Origin: UJ101 sp965262705
GTDB lineage: Bacteria; Bacteroidota; Bacteroidia; Flavobacteriales; UJ101
Direction of reading: 5' to 3'
Length of the DNA: 64,000 bases
Assembly (NCBI GenBank): GCA_965262705.1
Contig: OZ253556.1
Span: 1,984,001-2,048,000, forward strand
Below the pieces are notes generated by a model. The model saw only the letters and a list, made by a program, of their open reading frames with translations, was not told the DNA's origin and ran no database searches. This document shows, one piece after another, positions 34,582-43,852 of this stretch (its first letter is position 1; each line of letters begins with the position of its first letter). The translations under genes and the position numbers were made by a program.

Positions 34582-37500
34582 ATGGAAAACACAACATTAA
34601 TAATTAAAAAATATTCATTTTATAATAATTTACTAGGCTGGATCGTATTTTTAATCGCTCTTTTTGTGTACGGTTCTACCATTGAACCCAATGCAAGTTA
34701 TTGGGATTGTGGAGAGTACATAGCGGCAGCAACTAAATTAGAAATCGCGCACTCGCCCGGAGCTGCTTTTTTTCAAATTATAGGCGCAGTGCTATCCATT
34801 TTTTCTTTCGTAGATGCATCCAAGCTTCCTATGATAATTAATCTCATGTCAGCGCTTTGCAGTGCCTTAACCATTTTATTTTTATTTTGGACGATTACTC
34901 ATATCACCAAAAAAACGTTACAATCAACTTGCAAAAAACCTTTGACGAAAGCACAAACTATAGTCGTCTTTGGCAGCGGGTTGATCGGTTCGTTAGCATT
35001 TACTTTTTCTGATTCTTTTTGGTTTTCAGCCGTAGAGGGTGAGGTATATGCCATGGCATCATTATTTATAGCCTTATTATTTTGGTTGATCTTAAAATGG
35101 GAGAATGACGATACCCCTCGTGCCGACCGATGGTTGATTTTAATTTCTTTTATTATCGGCTTAGGAGTAGGTGTTCACTTAATGATTTTACTTACTATTC
35201 CTGCAATGGGCTTAATTTATTATTTCAAAAAATTTAAAGAAAAAATAACCATTTCTCATTTTCTTATTGCCAATTTTGTTATCGCACTCATTTTCGGAAT
35301 TATTTTTAAAATCATATTTCCCTATACGATGAAATTCTTTGGGATGATGGAAATATTTGCAGTAAATACGCTAAACTTACCCTTTAATTCCGGAACTTTT
35401 ATTGCCGTGATGATATTACTTGGATTGATCATTGCAGGGCTTTATTTCTCACAAAAAAAAGGAAAATATTATCTCAATACAGCCATTTTATCCGTTACTT
35501 TTATGTGGATAGGTTTTTCCTGCTGGCTCATTATTCCCATCAGAGCAAATGCCAATCCTCCGATTAATTTAAACGACCCCTCAGACGCTATCGGGATGTT
35601 AGGGTACTTTAATCGTGATCAATACGGTGACTGGCCCACATTGTATGGACCTGTTTATTCCGCTTATGATTATATCCAACAAGGATTTAACGGCGAAACA
35701 GATGAAGGTCCCATCTATCAAAAAGATAAAAAGAACAATCGTTACGAAATGATCGGAAGAAAGAAAGAATATAAATTCAAGTCCCGTTACAAAAAACTAT
35801 TTCCTAGAATGTATGATCCTTCCTCAAGAGAACATTACGAAGAATATATAGGAAGGCAATTAGACCCGCGGGAAACGCCTAGCCTTTGGAATGAAATTTC
35901 TTTTTTTATGGACTATCAAGTGGGTACTATGTACATGCGCTATCTGCTCTGGAACTTCGCTGGGCGACAAAACGATGTACAATATGAAGGGCAGGTGAGC
36001 AAAGGGAACTGGAAAAGTGGAATCTCTTTTATAGATAATGCCTTACTTGGCGACCAGGGAAAATTACCTCGTGCACTAAAAAATAATAAGGCAAATAATC
36101 AATATTATTTCTTACCGCTTATTTTTGGTTTAATTGGGCTATTGTTTCATGTAAGGAAGGATCCAGAGAAGTTTTATGCGTTATTTTCTATTTTCTTTTT
36201 AACAGGCCTCGGCATCGTAATTTACACCAATAACAAAATATTCGAGCCTCGTGAACGTGATTATGCGTTGGTCGGTTCGTTCTATGTTTTTGCTATATGG
36301 ATAGGGTTATCCGTGGGGGCAATATTCGAATTATTCAAAAAGAAAAAAAATGTGCCGCTTGCTATAGGCGCTGCTGTATTGGTTGCAATAGCCCCTCTGC
36401 TTATGGCGTCTCAAAATTGGGACGACCATGATCGATCCGGGCGTTACACAGCTTTTTCTGAAGCAAAAAACTATTTTGATGCCTGCAAAGAAAACAGCAT
36501 TTTGATCGTTTATGGGGATAATGATACTTACCCCTTATGGTCTTTGCAGGAAGTACAGGGGTATAGAAGAGATTTAAAAATTATAAACCATTTGCTATTG
36601 ACTGCTGACTGGCATGCGCAGCAGGCAAAACGCAAAACATTAGATGCTGACGCCGTACCTTCCAGATTGCCGTTAGCCGATTACGGAAGAAAAATGAACG
36701 ATAATTTTCTTGTTTTTAATGATCCAACCCTTCCATCGCTAACGGCTAAAGAAGCGGTTAATTTTATTAGAGAGCAAAAAACAGGAAAGTACGACCGGTA
36801 TTTAAATAACTTGAAAGCAAAGAAGTTGCAAGAAATGAATAACGTAGTGGATGGATATCAGCAATTGGAGGAACAAATGCAATCTGCTATTAACGAAGGT
36901 GGAAAAAACGCTGCTCAGGCTATTCAACAGTTGGGAGAAGTGCAAAGCCGTGTAAAGTACTTTACTCGTATTCGTGATGAATTTAAAAACTTAGATTTAA
37001 AAGAAACAGCCATTCTGCCTACTTATAAAATTATCTTACCGGTAAATAAAGAAAAAGTCTTGAAAAACGGTGTGGTATCTGCAAAATACGCCGATAAAAT
37101 AGTAGATTCCATCATGATAAAATTACCGATTTCATACAAAGTTTCAGAAGATTTTATAAGCGGAGGAAGTTTGTCAAAAAATGACTTGATGATGTTAGAT
37201 ATTTTGGCTGCGAATGATTGGGATCGTGGAATTTATTTTGGAGGAGCAGGTGCATCAGAAGCTGAAAGTGTTTTCTTTTTACAGGATTATTTAGAGTATG
37301 ATGGCTTTGTCTATCAATTAGTACCTGTTAAAACTCTTAAAGGAGCGCAGGGAGATTATGGGATGATTAATACAGATAAATTATTAAAAATTTATAACCA
37401 ATACCAATGGGGAAATCTGAAGGATAAGAAAGCTTATTTTGATTATACCTCCCGCTCAAGAAATCTCATAACTTTTCGGAATACCGCTAACCGCCTGGCA

Positions 37501-38292
37501 GGTCAATTAGTAAAAGAGGGGCATAAGGATAAGGCAGTAAAAGTATTAGATACCCTAATGAAGAATATTCCTTATGAAGCGTATGAAAACTTTTTGATTT
37601 CTTTTATTATTGATGCTTATTTTAAGGCAGGGGCTTATCAAAAAGCATACAGTCTGACCCGAAAATATAAAAAAGATTTACTGAACGACTATAATTATTA
37701 TATGAGTTTAGATGACTATCAATTATCTACGGTTTCATTTGATGCACGAAGAACCGGCGCACAGGTTTCTACTCTGCTAACGCGTTTATTGAAAGAAAAT
37801 ACCCAGTGGGAAAAAATTATACCGAAACAAACTGGAAAAACACCCCATAAAATAAAAGAGATTATTCTTGAAATTACAGAGGAAATCGATCGTTATGCAC
37901 AAAGATTTATATCATTGAACGGCTTTAAGACTTACTTAGAAATTATGGACCGTACAATGGATGGATATAGCGCTTACTTTGATGCGCAGGAAGTTTATGA
38001 AAAATTACTCGAAAAACGAGTTAAAGAAGACAGCATTCCCGATAGCTTAGTAGAGATTATGAATAAAAACCACAAGGCCGCACTTGATTTGCAAACCGCC
38101 TCGCAAGAAGTAATCAGGAGACTTTCAGGCAGTAAAAACCTCACACAGTTTATGATGATTGCTTATCCTTATGAGCAAATTATTGAATTTAAGGATCAAA
38201 ACAAGACAGCTGAAGAATTAGCAAAAGACACCGTTTATCAACGCATTAAAACCTTGCTTTTTGTTCAAAATGCTATGCAACAGGTGAATTAG
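34582..38292 (+). CDS. DUF2723 family protein, PMT-like membrane glycosyltransferase
   Basis: A 1236-aa protein. The N-terminus (GSTIEPNASYWDCGEYIAAATKLEIAHSPGAAFF) is the DUF2723 signature, with the acidic residue in the first extracytoplasmic loop expected of PMT/GT-C transferases. About 12 transmembrane segments lie in residues 15-620, then a large periplasmic part follows (DNDTYPLWSLQEVQGYRRD, and helical TPR-like C-terminus). The family is related to protein O-mannosyltransferases and is widespread in Bacteroidota. Substrate and acceptor are unproven here. No clear promoter box; the start is the only ATG before the first helix. Confidence 0.85.
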   Translation: MENTTLIIKKYSFYNNLLGWIVFLIALFVYGSTIEPNASYWDCGEYIAAATKLEIAHSPGAAFFQIIGAVLSIFSFVDASKLPMIINLMSALCSALTILFLFWTITHITKKTLQSTCKKPLTKAQTIVVFGSGLIGSLAFTFSDSFWFSAVEGEVYAMASLFIALLFWLILKWENDDTPRADRWLILISFIIGLGVGVHLMILLTIPAMGLIYYFKKFKEKITISHFLIANFVIALIFGIIFKIIFPYTMKFFGMMEIFAVNTLNLPFNSGTFIAVMILLGLIIAGLYFSQKKGKYYLNTAILSVTFMWIGFSCWLIIPIRANANPPINLNDPSDAIGMLGYFNRDQYGDWPTLYGPVYSAYDYIQQGFNGETDEGPIYQKDKKNNRYEMIGRKKEYKFKSRYKKLFPRMYDPSSREHYEEYIGRQLDPRETPSLWNEISFFMDYQVGTMYMRYLLWNFAGRQNDVQYEGQVSKGNWKSGISFIDNALLGDQGKLPRALKNNKANNQYYFLPLIFGLIGLLFHVRKDPEKFYALFSIFFLTGLGIVIYTNNKIFEPRERDYALVGSFYVFAIWIGLSVGAIFELFKKKKNVPLAIGAAVLVAIAPLLMASQNWDDHDRSGRYTAFSEAKNYFDACKENSILIVYGDNDTYPLWSLQEVQGYRRDLKIINHLLLTADWHAQQAKRKTLDADAVPSRLPLADYGRKMNDNFLVFNDPTLPSLTAKEAVNFIREQKTGKYDRYLNNLKAKKLQEMNNVVDGYQQLEEQMQSAINEGGKNAAQAIQQLGEVQSRVKYFTRIRDEFKNLDLKETAILPTYKIILPVNKEKVLKNGVVSAKYADKIVDSIMIKLPISYKVSEDFISGGSLSKNDLMMLDILAANDWDRGIYFGGAGASEAESVFFLQDYLEYDGFVYQLVPVKTLKGAQGDYGMINTDKLLKIYNQYQWGNLKDKKAYFDYTSRSRNLITFRNTANRLAGQLVKEGHKDKAVKVLDTLMKNIPYEAYENFLISFIIDAYFKAGAYQKAYSLTRKYKKDLLNDYNYYMSLDDYQLSTVSFDARRTGAQVSTLLTRLLKENTQWEKIIPKQTGKTPHKIKEIILEITEEIDRYAQRFISLNGFKTYLEIMDRTMDGYSAYFDAQEVYEKLLEKRVKEDSIPDSLVEIMNKNHKAALDLQTASQEVIRRLSGSKNLTQFMMIAYPYEQIIEFKDQNKTAEELAKDTVYQRIKTLLFVQNAMQQVN

Positions 38293-38301
38293 AATTAATA
38301 A

Positions 38302-38366
38302 GATACCTTTAACTTCTCTGACTTGCAACTCAGTTCAGTTGTCAAAGTGCTTTGTTCAAGGCTATC
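38302..38366. repeat. Degenerate short dispersed repeat
   Basis: GATACCTTTAACTTCTCTGAC to TTTGTTCAAGGCTATC: worn TIRs with the CTGACTTGCAACTCAGTT module between. It follows the DUF2723 gene. Confidence 0.5.
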
Positions 38367-38446
38367 AAGTTTTCTAAACTAAAAAACCAGCGTTAGTCAA
38401 TTGCTTTTCCTGGAAGGCTTCGTGCACAGTTCATAGAGAGTTTCTC

Positions 38447-38633
38447 GAGACCGTTGCAAAAAGCACGCTAACAAAAAAATGCTTGTATTGAGCCTATCGA
38501 AATGCAACGCCCAATAAAAATTAAACACCGGAGCAACCTTTTGGTTGTGAGGGCTTTAATTTTTTGAGAAGGAAGCAGTTTGAAGTTAGATTCTTTAGTA
38601 CTCATACTTTTTTATGTGTTCTGCAACGGTCTC
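38447..38633 (-). repeat. Dispersed repeat, 187 bp, with TSD TTCTC
   Basis: A complete reverse-orientation element, GAGACCGTTGCAAAAAGCAC to GTGTTCTGCAACGGTCTC. It is flanked by TTCTC at 38442-38446 and 38634-38638. It ends 14 bases before the ccoG stop codon. Confidence 0.95.
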
Positions 38634-38647
38634 TTCTCTCTATTTTT

Positions 38648-40084
38648 TTAAGGATGATTAAATCGAACGGATTCTTCGTCAACAGTTTCTTTAGTTTTTG
38701 TATTAATAATTTCTATTTTGAATTTTTCAGTTCCTATTAATCTGGATTTTCTAACAATAGCTTTTAAACGCCCCTTGACTGTCTCCTCATGCGCCAGCGA
38801 TACAATATTATCTTTATCATTCATTATATTAATTCCGCCTCGTGGATCAACTAATTTAAATGCTAAGTTAGCAGAATCTGGTGTTTTATTTGTAATAATA
38901 AATTGATAAGTATTTAAGATTCGTTCTCCGCGTATTTCATAACGCTTAGTATTCCCTCGCTCATGAAAGATTTTGATTTCATAATCATTTCTTAAAAACA
39001 ATAAACTGGATAATATTCCTGTCATTAAAAATAAAAGGACGGTATAGGCTTTTGAACGAAACGTAAATCTTGGTTTTGTATTATTCAAAATACTAAACTC
39101 AGAAGCATATCGAATCAGATTTTTTTTAAATCCTACTTTTTCCATTACTTCATCGCATGCATCTATACAGGCAGTGCAATTTACACATTCTAATTGCGTG
39201 CCGTTTCGTATATCAATTCCCGTAGGACAAACTACCACACATTGCTTACAATCAATGCAATCTCCAATTCCTTCGGCTGCTCTATCTACAGATTTTCTAA
39301 ATTTTGATCTCCCTTTTGTGCCTTCCCCTCTTTTATGGTCATACGCAACTACAATGGTATCCTGATCTATCAGTACGCTTTGCAGGCGACCATAAGGACA
39401 TACCATCGTGCAAACCTGCTCTCTAAACCAGGCAAAAACAAAATAAAAAAGTCCGGTAAAAATCATTAATCCAAAAAACAACTCAACATGTTTTCCTATG
39501 CCGTCTGATATATAGGCTAATACACGTTTTGTACTAATTACGTACATCAAAAATATATTCGCAATAACAAAGGATATCACCGCATAGATTGACCATTTTA
39601 AGGTTTTTTTCCATGTTTTTTCAAAATCCCATTCCTGCCGGTCAAGTTTTCTTTGTTTATTTCTATCTCCTTCAATGGCATATTCAATCTTGCGAAAAAC
39701 CATTTCCATAAAAATAGTTTGCGGGCATACCCATCCGCAAAACAGACGCCCGTACACTACTGTAAATAAGATGATAAATATCAATGCCGTAACTGCACCA
39801 ATGGCAAATAGAAAAAAATCCTGTAAAAAAAATGCTGCTCCAAAAATGGAGAATTTACGATCTACCACGTTAAACATGATAAATTGATTTTTTAGCCCGG
39901 GAATGATTAAGTGTAAAAAGGGAATAATAAATAGCAAGAGAATCAGTATATAGCTGACATAGGTTCTGTACCTGGTGTACCGGCCTTTTGGTTTTTTGGG
40001 ATAAATCCATTGGCGCGTACCTTCATTATCCATAGTAGATACATGGTCTCTAAACGATTCCTGAACAGCATCTTTCAATTCCAT
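38648..40084 (-). CDS. ccoG: cbb3 oxidase accessory protein CcoG
   Basis: Membrane Fe-S protein implicated in copper reduction and delivery for cbb3 oxidase assembly. The 478-aa product has an N-terminal membrane part with FCGWVCPQTIFMEMVFRKIE and CTMVCPYGRLQ, then a ferredoxin-like pair CIDCKQCVVVCPTGIDIRNG and CVNCTACIDACDEVM, and a C-terminal Ig-like domain typical of CcoG/RdxA. It is last in the cluster. A CcoH (FixH) gene, which usually follows, is not present; a mobile repeat is there instead. Confidence 0.95.
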   Translation of the reverse strand: MELKDAVQESFRDHVSTMDNEGTRQWIYPKKPKGRYTRYRTYVSYILILLLFIIPFLHLIIPGLKNQFIMFNVVDRKFSIFGAAFFLQDFFLFAIGAVTALIFIILFTVVYGRLFCGWVCPQTIFMEMVFRKIEYAIEGDRNKQRKLDRQEWDFEKTWKKTLKWSIYAVISFVIANIFLMYVISTKRVLAYISDGIGKHVELFFGLMIFTGLFYFVFAWFREQVCTMVCPYGRLQSVLIDQDTIVVAYDHKRGEGTKGRSKFRKSVDRAAEGIGDCIDCKQCVVVCPTGIDIRNGTQLECVNCTACIDACDEVMEKVGFKKNLIRYASEFSILNNTKPRFTFRSKAYTVLLFLMTGILSSLLFLRNDYEIKIFHERGNTKRYEIRGERILNTYQFIITNKTPDSANLAFKLVDPRGGINIMNDKDNIVSLAHEETVKGRLKAIVRKSRLIGTEKFKIEIINTKTKETVDEESVRFNHP

Positions 40085-40180
40085 GATACGAAACTTAAAT
40101 TACATAAAAAGTGTTGAACTTTCACTGGCTTGCAGTTCATGGTAAAGCACCTTTTCTTTATTTTTTTACTTTTTTTAATC

Positions 40181-41053
40181 CTATTGCCCGTTGTTATCCG
40201 CCCAAGGGGCTAAGGTTCCTTCACGAGCCTTAGGTTTTACCGGAGGTTTTGTTCCTCTAAGACTCTGTACATAAGATGCTACCTCTTCAACTTCTTCTGG
40301 CGATAATTTTTGATCTTCACCCCATGCCTGCATGGCTGAGCCATCTACTCCTTTCCAGACTACAGAAGCTATATTTGTATATAAGTCATCTGTTAATTGA
40401 TTTTTCCAATAATCATCCGTTAAATTAGGTCCTGCAGCTCCAGCTCCTCCTTTTTGATGACAGACCACGCAATTTGACTCAAATATAGCTTTTCCGACAG
40501 GTATTTTTCCTTCATCTAAGGTTGCATTGGCAATAAATTGTTCATAAGTAGGCGGCACATAATTTTTCTCAAAGTCTGCAATGGATGCTGTATATTCTAC
40601 CTGAGGATCGGCATAATCAGTAGTGGCTACGAAAGTGCCATAAATAACGGCACAGATTACCGTGATGTAAAGTATCCCCAGCCACCACTTTGGCAGACTA
40701 TTGTCTAACTCGGTAATCCCGTCAAAACCATGATCGATAATCAATTCCTGTTCTTCCTTTTCACTTTGTTTTTGGAAGGCGCTTTCATAGAGTGCCTGGA
40801 AAAATGATTTTTGATTGGCTTTAATGGCTTCTGCTTTTTCTTCCTCGGGTAAAATACTAATTCGGTAATTTTCAATTACGCGGTCTAAAGCATCAATAAT
40901 CATAACTAAAATTGCTGAAATGATTAATACCCCTATCAAGTAAGGGTTCATGAGATTAAAATGTGCTTTATCATTTGACATGAGGTAAAACACTTGAGTA
41001 ATTAATCCGAGAGTAACAGGTATTTTTATGAATAAAGGGACTCTTTTCATCAC
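40181..41053 (-). CDS. ccoP: cbb3 oxidase subunit CcoP (c-type cytochrome)
   Basis: A 290-aa cytochrome c subunit of cbb3 oxidase. Two N-terminal hydrophobic segments are followed by a cytosolic linker and a third helix (WWLGILYITVICAVIYGTF). A periplasmic cytochrome c domain follows, with a single heme site CVVCHQKGG and the axial methionine probably in GSAMQAWG. Many proteobacterial CcoP proteins carry two hemes; this one has one, as is common in Bacteroidota. The start overlaps the ccoQ stop by four bases. Confidence 0.93.
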   Translation of the reverse strand: MMKRVPLFIKIPVTLGLITQVFYLMSNDKAHFNLMNPYLIGVLIISAILVMIIDALDRVIENYRISILPEEEKAEAIKANQKSFFQALYESAFQKQSEKEEQELIIDHGFDGITELDNSLPKWWLGILYITVICAVIYGTFVATTDYADPQVEYTASIADFEKNYVPPTYEQFIANATLDEGKIPVGKAIFESNCVVCHQKGGAGAAGPNLTDDYWKNQLTDDLYTNIASVVWKGVDGSAMQAWGEDQKLSPEEVEEVASYVQSLRGTKPPVKPKAREGTLAPWADNNGQ

Positions 41054-41238
41054 AACTCTTTTTTGTTTTTATCTTTTATATCTAACGGAAGGTTACTTTC
41101 ATTTTTATAAAAACCTTTCGGCTTGGAGAGTACAAAATACAAAAGCAAAGAGAATATGGCAAAAAATAATATTAATACGATAATCGCATGCGAGTCGCCT
41201 CCTGCTTCTAATAAATATCTTCGAACGTACTTTCCCAT
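41050..41238 (-). CDS. ccoQ: cbb3 oxidase subunit CcoQ-like
   Basis: A 62-aa protein with one transmembrane helix (AIIVLILFFAIFSLLLYFVLS) and a charged tail, placed between ccoNO and ccoP with a four-base overlap to ccoP. Size, topology and position fit CcoQ/FixQ, the small stabilising subunit. Sequence conservation in this family is low, so the call rests mostly on context. Confidence 0.8.
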   Translation of the reverse strand: MGKYVRRYLLEAGGDSHAIIVLILFFAIFSLLLYFVLSKPKGFYKNESNLPLDIKDKNKKEL

Positions 41239-41255
41239 AGCTATATTTTAATCTG

Positions 41256-43643
41256 TTATTCTTTAAATTCAATTTTTGTTCCCAGGCTCCTTATATAAGC
41301 AATTAATGCAATAACTTCGCTGTTAGAAATTTGTGGTTTATATTTAATTGCCAAATTTTCTGAAAATTCATTTAATTTATTATATTCATTGTCTAACTGC
41401 TTATCAATGGCTTTTATCTGGTCATTTACTTTTTTATACTCAGGGGAACTTTCTTCTAATCCGGCTAATTTATCTTCCAAATCATCCCGAACATCAATAA
41501 TGGTTCGTTTTATTTCATTTTCTCTATCCTTTATGTCATTAAAATGATTCGCTTCCTCAAAATATTTTACGGGTTCAGAACTTCCATCAGCCATAAGTAA
41601 TTTGTAAATTTCTTCTCGCTGCCCTTTGATAGATTCAAATGCATTAGAAATATCATCGTCCGTATAGGGTACGCCTACTTTTTTTAAGGCTTTCATTTTA
41701 TCCTGAATATTAGAAATATCTAATTTATTGGCTAATAACCAGGGGAAAGCAGGCATAATGGAAGCGCTTGCAACATATCGAGGGTTAATAAAATGCTTGT
41801 AATGCCATGCAGGATTGTTGTTTAAAGCCCCTTCTCTACCCAAATCGGGACCTGTTCTTCTTGAGCCCCAAAGAAAGGGATGATCATAAATAAATTCTCC
41901 CGATTTTGAAAATCCAAGTTCAGGTGTTGAATATCTCTTCACTTCATCTCGGAACGGGCGAACCATTTGTGAATGACAGGCATTACAGCCTTCACGAATA
42001 TAAATATCCCGCCCTTCTATTTCTAATGGAGTGAGTGTATTAACCACAACTTTGTCTGTTTTAAATTGGGCAAGCAGCGTAGGGACGACTTCAATAGCAG
42101 ATCCTATTAAAAGAACAAATAACGAAAGTATAGATAAGCTAAAAGGAAGGCGCTCTAACCAGGAATGAAGTCCTTCACCTTTCATTCTTCCGCCACTTAC
42201 TTTTTTAAGAGCGGGCGATTCTACTTCTTCATTGGCTACAAAAGAACCTTTGGCTATCGTTTTCCAAATATTGACCGCCATTAACACCGCTCCTGTAAGG
42301 TATAAAGTACCCCCTATTGCCCGAATAATGTACATGGGTTTGACAATAGTTAAGGTCTCCAAAAAGTTTTTATTGACTAAGGTGCCTTGCGGAGTAAATT
42401 CTGACAGGGTTTGATACTCGGCAAATCCGGCAAAATAGATAGGGATGACATATAATATAATTCCTAAAGTAGCAAGCCAAAAATGGGAATTTGCCATATT
42501 TAGAGAATATAATTTGGTATTCCACATCTTAGGCACAAGATAGTAAAGCATACCAAAAATCATCATTCCGTTCCATCCAAGAGTTCCTACATGTACATGA
42601 GCGATAACCCAGTTGCTAAAATGTCCTATAGTGTTTAGCGTCTTTGTTGCAAGCATAGGTCCTTCAAAGGTTGCCATACCATAAGCAGTAATGGCAACCA
42701 CCATAAACTTTAAAATTGGATCTTTGGCTACTCTATCCCAAGCCCCTCGCAAGGTTAATAGTCCGTTTAGCATTCCTCCCCATGAGGGGGCAATTAACAT
42801 AATCGAAAAAACGGTTCCCAGTACTTGTGTCCAATTCGGCAGGGATGTGTAGAGCAAATGGTGAGGTCCTGCCCATATATAAACAAATATTAGCGACCAA
42901 AAGTGAATAATAGATAATTTATAAGAAAATATGGGTCGGTTGGCAGTTTTAGGAACAAAATAATACATTAACCCCAGAATAGGGGTGGTTAAGAAAAAGG
43001 CTACCGCATTGTGCCCGTACCACCATTGCATTAATGCATCCTGCACACCGGCATAGCTTGAGTAAGACTTCCATAGCGATACCGGCATTTCTATATTGTT
43101 TAAGATATGTAAAACAGCTATGGCAAAGAAGGTTGCGATATAAAACCAAATGGCAACGTACAGATGATGGATTCTTCGTTTTAAAATAGTACCAAACATA
43201 TTAATACCGAAGATAACCCAGACTACAGCGATTAAAATATCGATGGGCCATTCATGCTCGGCATATTCTTTAGAAGTGTTAATCCCCATTAAGAAAGTTA
43301 CTACAGTTAAAGCAATAATTAACTGCCAACCCCAAAAATTAGCCCAACTCAGCGTATCGCTGTACATTCTGGTTTTGAGTAACCGCTGCATAGAATAATA
43401 AACCCCTGTAAAAATAGCATTGCCAACAAAAGCAAAGATTGCGGCACTGGTATGTAACATTCTCAAACGACCATATCCAAGAGGAGCAACATTCTGACCG
43501 AAAATATTTTGCCACAAATCAGGATAGAATAATAACGTAGCTATGGTAACTCCAAGCAAAAACGCTACAACGCCCCAAAAGACGGTTGCATACAAAAAAT
43601 ACTTTACAATTTTATTGTCATAACTAAACTTCTGCAACTCCAT
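41256..43643 (-). CDS. ccoNO: cbb3 cytochrome c oxidase, fused CcoN-CcoO
   Basis: A 795-aa fusion of the catalytic subunit I and the monoheme subunit II. Residues 1-480 form the 12-helix heme-copper oxidase: HTSAAIFAFVGNAIF with a heme ligand, WWYGHNAVAFFLTTP with the CuB histidine region, GPHHLLYTSLPNW and HVHVGTLGWNG. A transmembrane linker and the CcoO domain follow, with heme site EGCNACHSQMVRP near residue 550. A ~110-residue charged helical insert precedes the C-terminal end. Fusion of N and O is usual in Bacteroidota. It terminates oxygen respiration at low oxygen. Confidence 0.96.
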   Translation of the reverse strand: MELQKFSYDNKIVKYFLYATVFWGVVAFLLGVTIATLLFYPDLWQNIFGQNVAPLGYGRLRMLHTSAAIFAFVGNAIFTGVYYSMQRLLKTRMYSDTLSWANFWGWQLIIALTVVTFLMGINTSKEYAEHEWPIDILIAVVWVIFGINMFGTILKRRIHHLYVAIWFYIATFFAIAVLHILNNIEMPVSLWKSYSSYAGVQDALMQWWYGHNAVAFFLTTPILGLMYYFVPKTANRPIFSYKLSIIHFWSLIFVYIWAGPHHLLYTSLPNWTQVLGTVFSIMLIAPSWGGMLNGLLTLRGAWDRVAKDPILKFMVVAITAYGMATFEGPMLATKTLNTIGHFSNWVIAHVHVGTLGWNGMMIFGMLYYLVPKMWNTKLYSLNMANSHFWLATLGIILYVIPIYFAGFAEYQTLSEFTPQGTLVNKNFLETLTIVKPMYIIRAIGGTLYLTGAVLMAVNIWKTIAKGSFVANEEVESPALKKVSGGRMKGEGLHSWLERLPFSLSILSLFVLLIGSAIEVVPTLLAQFKTDKVVVNTLTPLEIEGRDIYIREGCNACHSQMVRPFRDEVKRYSTPELGFSKSGEFIYDHPFLWGSRRTGPDLGREGALNNNPAWHYKHFINPRYVASASIMPAFPWLLANKLDISNIQDKMKALKKVGVPYTDDDISNAFESIKGQREEIYKLLMADGSSEPVKYFEEANHFNDIKDRENEIKRTIIDVRDDLEDKLAGLEESSPEYKKVNDQIKAIDKQLDNEYNKLNEFSENLAIKYKPQISNSEVIALIAYIRSLGTKIEFKE

Positions 43644-43644
43644 T

Positions 43645-43818
43645 TTATACTTCTTCTTTCTTTACTTGTTTTTTTAGTTTTTTATCTTCTAATAACATTC
43701 GAACGGCTGGTGAGTGATCATCATCAAACTGCCCGTTACGTAAACTGATAATAAAAATAACGAGAAATATGGCGGCTAAACTCAAACTCACGATAATCAT
43801 TAAAAATAATATTTCCAT
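43645..43818 (-). CDS. ccoS: cbb3 oxidase maturation protein CcoS
   Basis: A 57-aa protein found by reading the minus strand between ccoI and ccoNO. The N-terminal helix MEILFLMIIVSLSLAAIFLV is followed by SLRNGQFDDDHSPAVRML, the conserved CcoS segment, and a lysine-rich tail. CcoS is needed for cofactor insertion into CcoN. Its stop lies one base before the ccoNO start. It is the first gene after a promoter box. Confidence 0.92.
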   Translation of the reverse strand: MEILFLMIIVSLSLAAIFLVIFIISLRNGQFDDDHSPAVRMLLEDKKLKKQVKKEEV

Positions 43819-43837
43819 GTTTTACGTAAATTTTGTA

Positions 43838-43845
43838 CAAAGGTA
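43838..43845 (-). promoter_or_regulatory. TAnnTTTG -7 box for the ccoS-NO-Q-P-G operon
   Basis: On the minus strand TACCTTTG lies 19 bases before the ccoS start, in the short gap after ccoI. It suggests that the structural cluster has its own promoter separate from ccoI. The -33 element is weak (AGTTAA). Confidence 0.6.
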
Positions 43846-43852
43846 AAAAATA

